From: Eurosta solidaginis
Taxonomy: Eukaryota > Arthropoda > Insecta > Diptera > Tephritidae
Direction of reading: 5' to 3'
DNA: 64,000 bases
NCBI RefSeq assembly: GCF_040869045.1
Contig: NC_090319.1
Span: forward strand, 286,103,693-286,167,692
The notes under the pieces were generated by a model. It saw only the letters and a program-made list of their open reading frames with translations, did not search any database and had not been told where the DNA came from. Every line of letters begins with the position of its first letter. The stretch's first letter is position 1. Shown here one piece after another: positions 57,477 to 64,000 of the stretch. Made by a program: the position numbers and the translations under genes.

Positions 57477-58765
57477 CCCCCTGTGGGTTAGGGGTTAGAA
57501 TATGCCCACGGTAGGTATACCGGTCGTAAAAGGCGACCATAATACCATGGGTACCCAATCCATGAGTAAGGTGTTTTACTCGAAAGGTAGCAGGGTGGAC
57601 GCGGTGTATCACCCTGTGGGACCCTAGGCAAGGTCTTTATAAAAAGTGCTACCGCGGGAGCAGGAGAAGCCAGTGTGATCTGGTGCACTGCATCGAACGA
57701 TGCTTTGTACTCAGGTCTCACCTCCTGTCCTGGGATGGCCCCCTTGTGGGAGCATCGCGGTGGCTGTGGTTTCAAACAGAGTTCACTTATGACACACGCT
57801 CTGAGTATACTTGTTTTCCCTTGGGGACCCTAGACCCAAGGGAATTCGGTCTCATGCTTGCCACGGCGGTCCCAATTTCATTGAGAAGCTGACTCTGAGG
57901 GGCAGATGATAGGTTGGTCACATCCCTTAATTTGTGACAAAATGCTGTACAAAAGTCGACGAAAGATGGTGAAAGAACGCATGTCTATCGTCAGCCGAAA
58001 AACAATCGATAATTGTACGAGTGGGCCGGTGCTCATCTCGTCTTTTGAGATGTTTGAGGCTGCTTTAGACTGCGTAAGCGAATAGGAGGCGTTCGATGTG
58101 TGGATGGCCACACCCTATATGTGGCAAGATTTGACGTTGTCAAATCACTGTAGTGTGGCGGACTGCAGTGCAAAGATGTTGCTGGGGCAGGTACTCGGTA
58201 CTTACAGGTCTGTGAGCGGAAAAGGTTGGCCACATCCCTTAATTGTGGTAGGAGTGTATTTGGAGGCAAATCGGTGCATAATTGTTGTGTAATTGAGTGG
58301 AAATTGGAGCGAAATTAGTAGCGAAAATGGAAGCCAATAGTAGACAATATGGCACACAATGTTTGTCAACGTAGTGTGGCCTCAAGCGATGTCGAGGGGC
58401 ATTGTTGAGGCGGGCACTCGGCACTCACAGGTCTGTGTGCGGAAAAGGTTGGTCACATCCCTTAATTTAAATTGTGATGGTGTTTGGTGTTTGGTGTTGA
58501 AGACGGCGCATAATTGGATGCCAAGCTCACTTTGTTTGTCAACGTAGTGCGGCCCTTTAAGCAACATCTAAGCAAAACCAAGCGCCGCCAAATATCTCAA
58601 TCTGGTTAACTTGTTAACCAGATACCGAGATATCAAAATCAATGAAATAGGGACCTTGAGGCAAGCACGGAACTCGCGGTGGAGTTGCCGTGCAACCGGG
58701 TGCCATTACCCGAAAATGGAAGAGGAGGATGGATAGTCCTCCTCGGCCAAACCAAGGCTGGTTGA
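57477..58765 (+). mobile_element. 5' region of a retroelement (non-LTR type)
   Basis: It starts ctgtgggttaggggttag, then cccacggtaggtataccgg and gtaaaaggcgaccat, the same 5' block as the CAA-tailed short elements. Further in, a block caggtctgtgagcggaaaagg with ttggtcacatcccttaat recurs near 57912, 58202 and 58428, giving three diverged units. From 58720 a ccgcattggtaccaac stretch follows. There is no long open frame, so this looks like an untranslated 5' region with subrepeats. Confidence 0.55.
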
Positions 58766-58766
58766 C

Positions 58767-59190
58767 TTGAACACCCCAGCTCACCGCATTGGTACCAACT
58801 TGTTGGGCCGAAGATCAACGGACATTGATCTGTGTTTTACACCGGAGGTAAGTCTTCACGACAGGGACTCCCGTAATACACGTTCTTTCGTCTTACAAGC
58901 GATCTATAATTATGGAGATAGGGGAGTATCCGATGTAGCCTTTAAGACATTCCTTGGCCATACTTGGTACATGAATGAGCTCACAGTTAGTTTATCTTTT
59001 TTTTGATTCGCATTTGATTATCGACCAGAAAAAAGTACGGTACGAGCGTCAGAGAAGAAAAGTCAAGAAACGAAAGGCTATCGCATGACTGTGGCTCGAG
59101 AAGAGATCCGTGAATTAAAACTGGATGACTTGATAATTTCGGGGACCCTCAAATTCTTTACTCTGACCGGAATATCGACGGATTTTTAAA
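58767..59190 (+). pseudogene. unassigned transposon-like coding remnant
   Basis: The frame from about 58866 reads SRNTRSFVLQAIYNYGDRGVSDVAF and KTFLGHTWYMNELTVSLSFFDS, and after a frame change near 59045 SQETKGYRMTVAREEIRELKL and LIISGTLKFFT. A H-x-WY-x-NE...SLSFFD pattern followed by 'F(V)...FF' wording occurs in a group of uncharacterised arthropod and cnidarian repeat proteins that I remember only vaguely. I give no function. Confidence 0.3.
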
Positions 59191-59529
59191 AGAAAAATCC
59201 TCTGGCATGCGCGAGATAAAGGTTATCTTTTGGGCTTGGAAATAGTGAAAAATTTCAGAGTGACAAAAGATGTTGCAGAACGGTTTTTAAATCTGTCAGA
59301 GAATCTGGACATTTACAGCAACCGAAGAAGGATATCAGAATCTCATTACAAACGTTGATTTCAATAGAAAAGTGTTTTCCAGTTCCAAGAAGGGAAAAAT
59401 GGTTGAAACTCTGAAAAAATTTAAGTGATGACTTTTTGAATTCCTTTTTTTTTGTAAGAAACTTGAGCAATTTAAACTATAGTTAGAGCGGACGGAGAAA
59501 TTTTAATTTTTTTACAGTAGACGCTGAGT

Positions 59530-61884
59530 ATGGCAGTATGCAACAAAAATGAATATTGGGACCAATTGCTGTCTGTGCAATGCAATCATTGCCTGTAAAG
59601 AAAGTAGCACAACAGGAATTATGCGGCATATTCAAAGTATTCGCAAAGTTTCAAGCGATTCTAACCGAGATAAGTAAGCATTCAAGAAAGTTTTTTGTAG
59701 GAACTCTGTATTAATATATGTACATACATACATATACTTAGTATCACTAGCCACAAATCGAATACCCGAGCAATGCCTTACAACAAAACAGCAACAGAAC
59801 ACCTTCCCAATGAAAAAATGGAGCATATAGACGGTGCAGTGGCTAAACTTATAGTACGTAACCAACTGCGTATTTCATTTGGCTCGAGCATGGGATTTGA
59901 CAAATTTATGGAAGTGGCCAAGCTATCAAGAAAAGAGTGGAATGGTTATATGATTCTGTTAAGAGTAGGTTAAAAGAGACCTTTTCCGGTAACAAAATAT
60001 TCTCACTTACCTCTGATATTTGGACGTCATTAGCGCAAAATAGTTTTTTAACTTTAACAACATATCTTGTGGACGAAGAGTTCAATTTACAGACAATCAT
60101 ACTAGTCACATTACAGATAAGTGAAAAGGACACTGCAGAAAATATTAAATCGAAAATTAAATCCATTTTAGAAGACTGGGGAATTAAAAAGGTGTCAACA
60201 GCAGTCACAGATAATGCTGCTAATTTAAAAAGCGCTATTGGTTGACTTGAACTAGTTCGATATAAAAGTGGTTTGACATGTGCCGCCCACATCTACAAAT
60301 TTGTGTTAACAAACGCTTGGAATTAGACAAATTGTAACACTACTCTCAACACTCTCAGCTTCTGCCTGTTCTGCATTACGAGAAAAGCAGCATCAACTTG
60401 GCATGCCAATCCTATCTTTAAAGAAATAACACCCGCTAGAATTCTACTTTTCGCATGCTAGACCGAATGATACAAATACACAGCCTTTAACTAATGTTCT
60501 GGTTGACCGACAACATACTAGCATACAAATAGCTCAAAATCTTGAAACAACAGAAGTAGACTGGATAAATATAGACAAATTAATTAACGTCCTAAAGCCC
60601 ATTAATATATTGAAGGAAATTTTCTGCTCAGAAATCTGCTCCCCGACGTCTATAGTTCGTCCCATGATTAAATTTTTGTTAGAAAATCAAATGAGATTAT
60701 GTTCCGAAGACGATAAGGTTATTCGTGTTTTTAATGCCGCAATGGCTCAAAATTTACAATCAAAATTTTCTTTACTGTGAATCTGTACGCAATAAACTAC
60801 TTTGCTACTCTAAGTTCAAACTAAGTGATGAATATAGTAGAGCTTACGATTTCTTCTCGAACACAAGCGAGATTTTCGAGACCCGATAAATCGAGAACTC
60901 GACTTCTCGCGAGATTCTCGTGTCTCGTAGTACTCGCAAATCTCGCGAGCTTCTCGACATTCTTACTTAATCGCTGTATGGACAGTATTTATACACTTGG
61001 TTTTCTTACTTGTGACTTTTTTGTTGATTATATTGCTTCAATGACAGTTAACCCAAAACATATTTATTATACCTATAATTTTGTTCGCAATATTTTATTT
61101 TTCAACGAGACATCAAGAACACGGCTTCTCGCGAGAATCTCGAATCTCGAATTACTCGTAAGGCTCGCGAAATTCTCGAATCTCGAATTACTCGTAATAC
61201 TCGCGATTTTCGATTCAGTAGCTGCATTTGCGATATTCTATACATTTCGGGATTTTTTACTTGTGGTTTTGCGGACATTTTGGCTTGTGCTCCAGAAGAA
61301 ATCGTAAGCTCTATATAAAACAGCCAATGAATCGATTAAGTTGAACGTCGAGAAGCTCGTGAGCCTTACGAGTAATTCGAGGTTCGAGAATTTCTCGAGC
61401 CTTATGAGTAACTCGAGATTCGAGAATCTCCCGAGCCTTACGAGAAATTCGAGATTCGAGAATCTCGCGAAAAGGCGAGACTCGCGAGAAATCTTAAACT
61501 CTAGAATATAGCATAGTACGTGCGGATAAAAAAATGATGGCACTGTGGTTTCAAAAGCAATATCAAAATTTGACATTTTTTTCAATATTACCTAGAAGCC
61601 TAAGAATTCATTTGAGACGGAACGGGCATCTTAATCTGTGAACCAGAAATTTCACATGATGAAGATCCTTTCCAATGGTGGGTGCTACTCCAGAAAATTT
61701 AAATATCCTTTTCTTTCCGAGCAAGCTAGATCATTTATTTGCATCCCTGCAACTTCAGTAAACTCGGAACGTTGCTTTTCATCAGCGTGCAATATTATTA
61801 CGGCTAAGCGAAGCGCTTTACCGCGAAAAAACGTCAACATATTGGTATTTTTACATCAAAACCAAAATATATTGACTAAAATGT
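59530..61884 (+). pseudogene. hAT transposase (BED-type), broken by insertions
   Basis: Pieces in order: a BED-like zinc finger (59560-59650; CCLCNAIIACKES...GIMRHIQS, last His altered); a linker; the RNase H-like catalytic start (59937-60245; FSLTSDIWTS with catalytic Asp and VTDNAANLKSAIG); a middle part with stops (60250-60780); and the C-terminal dimerisation region (about 61715-61880; SVNSERCFSSACNIITAKRS). These motifs mark a hAT-superfamily transposase like ZBED-type proteins. A fold-back element (60839-61511) lies between the middle and C-terminal parts. Frameshifts near 59930 and 60245 add to the loss of function. A 5' terminal inverted repeat was not identified. Confidence 0.85.
60839..61511. 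repeat. TCTCGCGAG-rich fold-back element, copy 1
   Basis: A 19-bp perfect inverted pair agagcttacgatttcttct (60839-60857) and its complement at 61294-61312 bound a first unit. A second arm runs on to 61511. Both arms consist of tctcgcgag, attctcgaatctcg and cttacgagtaattcgag words in opposite orientations. It is inserted in the hAT pseudogene, and it has no coding capacity. Confidence 0.75.
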
Positions 61885-61974
61885 AGTACAAATTACATAT
61901 ATATTAATAATCTAAAATTAATAAGCCATATTACTGTTTTCTTTCTGTATAACTTTATATATACATATATGTGT

Positions 61975-62594
61975 ATATGGGGTATTCCATCCCATTTCGA
62001 CCAATTTTGAACCCGACCCCTTTAGAATTGGCTGAAAGTTTTTCTTCTTTTTCTAGCTTACGAAAGACGTTTTTCAGAACTTTTTCACAATTTTTCATCC
62101 AACTCAAAAAAAGTTATGAATTTAAAAAAAAAAAAACACCGTTTTTGTTTTCAAAATGCTATAACTTTTTCAAAAATTGGCCGTTTGGGATCTTTTTTTT
62201 TTTAAATATATGTTTTTAAATTTACTTTTCGGAAAAAATACAAAAGAAATTTTAATTTTTTTTTTTTTTCAATTAAATAAAAAAAAAATTCTCGGCCCAC
62301 TCCGGGATTAGTGGGGATGATTGCAGAATTGATTGAGAAAAAAAAGGGCGAAATTCGAAAAATCTCGAAAAACTGAAAAATTACAAAAAAAAGCTTTAAA
62401 AACTTTTTTTGTATTTTTTCCGAAAAGTACATTTAAAAGCAATTTTAAAAAAAAAAAAAAAGATCCCAAACGGTCAATTTTTGAAAAACTTCTGAAAAAC
62501 GTCTTTCGTAAGCTAGAAAAAGAAGAAAAACTTTCAGCCAATTCTAAAGGGGTCGGGTTCAAAATTGGTCGAAATGGGATGGAATACCCCATAT
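61975..62594. repeat. 620-bp palindromic MITE
   Basis: The left end atatggggtattccatccc (61975) and right end gggatggaataccccatat (62576-62594) are perfect inverted repeats. Inverted similarity continues through attttgaacccgacccct, gaattggctgaaag and cttacgaaagacgttttt for about 120 bp, and after a ~100-bp gap in the right arm through ccgtttgggatc and the poly-T segments to a centre near 62290-62340. The same translated frame on both strands reflects this palindrome, not a gene. Confidence 0.88.
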
Positions 62595-62654
62595 ATATCA
62601 TATGTTATGTGTTGCATTCTAATTCTTAATAGGTAAATAAATGAATTCTTCTTA

Positions 62655-62920
62655 TAACTTTTCTCGAAAATGCTCGCGAGAATAACGATAGCTGAGAACG
62701 AAATTCTTCTTGCTTCTCGCGAGATTCGAGCTTTCGAGTCCCAAAATTGTCGATTGTGTTCGAGAAAAAATCGTAATAAATAATACTGTCAATTCAGCAA
62801 ATAAGCTGAATGTCGAGAATCTCGCAAGCCTTACAAGTATTTCGAGATTCAAGAATCTCGTGAGAAGGCGATACTCGCAAGAATTTTCTTCTCAAGCAAA
62901 ATCGAGAAATCGTAAGCTCC
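62655..62920. repeat. TCTCGCGAG-rich fold-back element, copy 2
   Basis: The left side (tgctcgcgagaataacg, cttctcgcgagattcgag) is followed by a spacer (cagcaaataagctgaatg) and a right side with gtcgagaatctcgcaagc, gatactcgcaag and agaaatcgtaagctc at 62906-62920. That last word matches the terminal repeat of copy 1. The arms are less complete than in copy 1. Confidence 0.7.
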
Positions 62921-62981
62921 AATTCACATAACTCAATTAGGTATAAACATATCGCCCAAAAAATTAATATCGGGGTATTTT

Positions 62982-64000
62982 AAGTAAGGAGGCTAAGTTC
63001 GAGTGTAACCGAACATTACATACTCAGCTGAGAGCTTTGGAGACAAAATAAGGGAAAATCACTATGTAGGAAAATGAACCTAGGGTAACCCTGGAATATA
63101 TTTGTATAACATGGGTATCAAATGGAAGGTATTAAAGAGTATTTTAAAATGGAGTGGGCCATTGTTCTATAGGTGGCCCCATTTCGGGATATCGCCATAA
63201 AGGTGGACCAGGGGTGACTCTAGAATGTGTTTTTTTCGATATGGGTATCAAAGGAAAAGAGTTAATGAGTATTTTAAAAGGGAGCGATCCCTAGTTCTAT
63301 AGGTGGACGCCTTTTCGACATATCGCCATGAAGGTGGACCTGATTCTAGAATGCGTTTGTGCGATATGCGTATCAAAGGTGTTTATAAATTTTTAAAAGG
63401 GAGTGGGCCTTAGTTCTATAGGTGGACGCCTTTTCGAGATATTGCCATAAAGGTGGACCAGGGTTGACTCTATAATGTGTTTGTACGATATGGGTATCAA
63501 ATTAAAGGTATTAATGGGTGTTTTAAAAGGGAGTGGCCCTTAGTTGTATATGTGAAGACGTTTTCAAGATATCGACCAAAATGTGGACCAGGGTGACCCA
63601 GAAAATCATCTGTCGGGTGCCGCTAATTTATTTATGTATGTAATACCGCGAACAGTATTCCTGCTAAGATCCCTTTTCATTTCGCCCTGCAGAACTTTTT
63701 CATTTTCCTCTACTTAATATGGTATGTGTCACACCTATTTTACAAAGTTTTCTCTAAAGTTATATTTTACGTCAATAAACAATCCAATTACGATGTTTCA
63801 TCCCTTTTTTCGTACTTGGTATAGACTCATGGCATTGTTTTCATTTTTCGTAATTATCGATATCGAAAAAGTGGGCGTGGTCATAGTCGGATTTCGGCCA
63901 TTTCTTATACCAAGATAAAGTGAGTTCAGATACGTACGTGAACTAAGTTTAGTAGAGATATATCAATTTTTGCTCAAGTTATCGTGTTAACGGTCGAGCG
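62982..64000 (+). repeat. Element A copy 5 (3' end outside window)
   Basis: The head starts aagtaaggaggctaagttcg and includes gtgtaaccgaac and atactcagctgag. About four 125-bp satellite units follow (63110-63560), then the body begins (63600 onward; cgaaaaagtgggcgtggtc at 63863) and runs off the window. Confidence 0.88.

Overview
This is eukaryotic, AT-rich, repeat-dense DNA. The repeat set (RTE, Jockey-like and I-like non-LTR elements, Ty3/gypsy LTR elements, tRNA-derived SINEs, hAT transposons, fold-back MITEs), a single-exon trypsin-fold gene with a TATA box, and a Drosophila jdp-like J-domain exon point to a higher dipteran. A tephritid fruit fly is my best guess; that is inference, not proof. 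There is no bacterial or organellar gene and no CRISPR array.

Host coding content is tiny. One spliced exon (9512-9613, +) encodes the HPD part of a DNAJC12/jdp-type J domain. One intact single-exon gene (48794-49570, -) encodes a secreted serine protease homologue that has lost catalytic His and Ser. I found no other exon of the J-domain gene, so much of the window may be its intron.

The dominant structure is one non-coding repeat family, called Element A here, with five copies: 1-1884 (+, 5' end outside), 4893-6834 (+), 24513-31416 (-), 42107-46360 (+) and 62982-64000 (+, 3' end outside). Each complete copy has a short head, an internal satellite of ~125-bp units, a body carrying many GTGGGCGTGG boxes, a GGAC-rich run and a tail whose 13-bp motif is the inverse of one in the head.

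Nesting gives relative ages. At 40.6-47.2 kb a SINE was split by an LTR element whose two 228-bp LTRs are INVERTED relative to each other and which is flanked by GGGGG; that element was then split between gag and protease by Element A. At 24.5-31.4 kb an intact 3.4-kb RTE retrotransposon (1001-aa endonuclease/RT, 14-bp target duplication) sits inside Element A's satellite. At 32.8-36.2 kb a gypsy element lacking most of pol carries a CAA-tailed short element in its 5' LTR. At 20.1-21.1 kb a hAT MITE sits in a solo LTR.

Layout: 1-9 kb Element A, coding-like relics, RTE fragment, SINE; 9-10 kb J-domain exon and minisatellite; 10-15.8 kb old RTE and I-like relics; 17.3-18 kb pyrimidine tract; 19-23 kb Jockey fragment and solo LTRs; 24-36 kb Element A/RTE and gypsy; 37.6-39 kb fold-back element; 39.5-47 kb RTE fragment and nested LTR element; 48.8-49.6 kb protease homologue; 50-55 kb short element, gag relic, Jockey-like element; 56-59 kb a TIR/minisatellite element and the 5' part of another retroelement; 59.5-63 kb a broken hAT transposon with fold-back insertions. 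Positions of old relics are approximate because boundaries were judged by eye.
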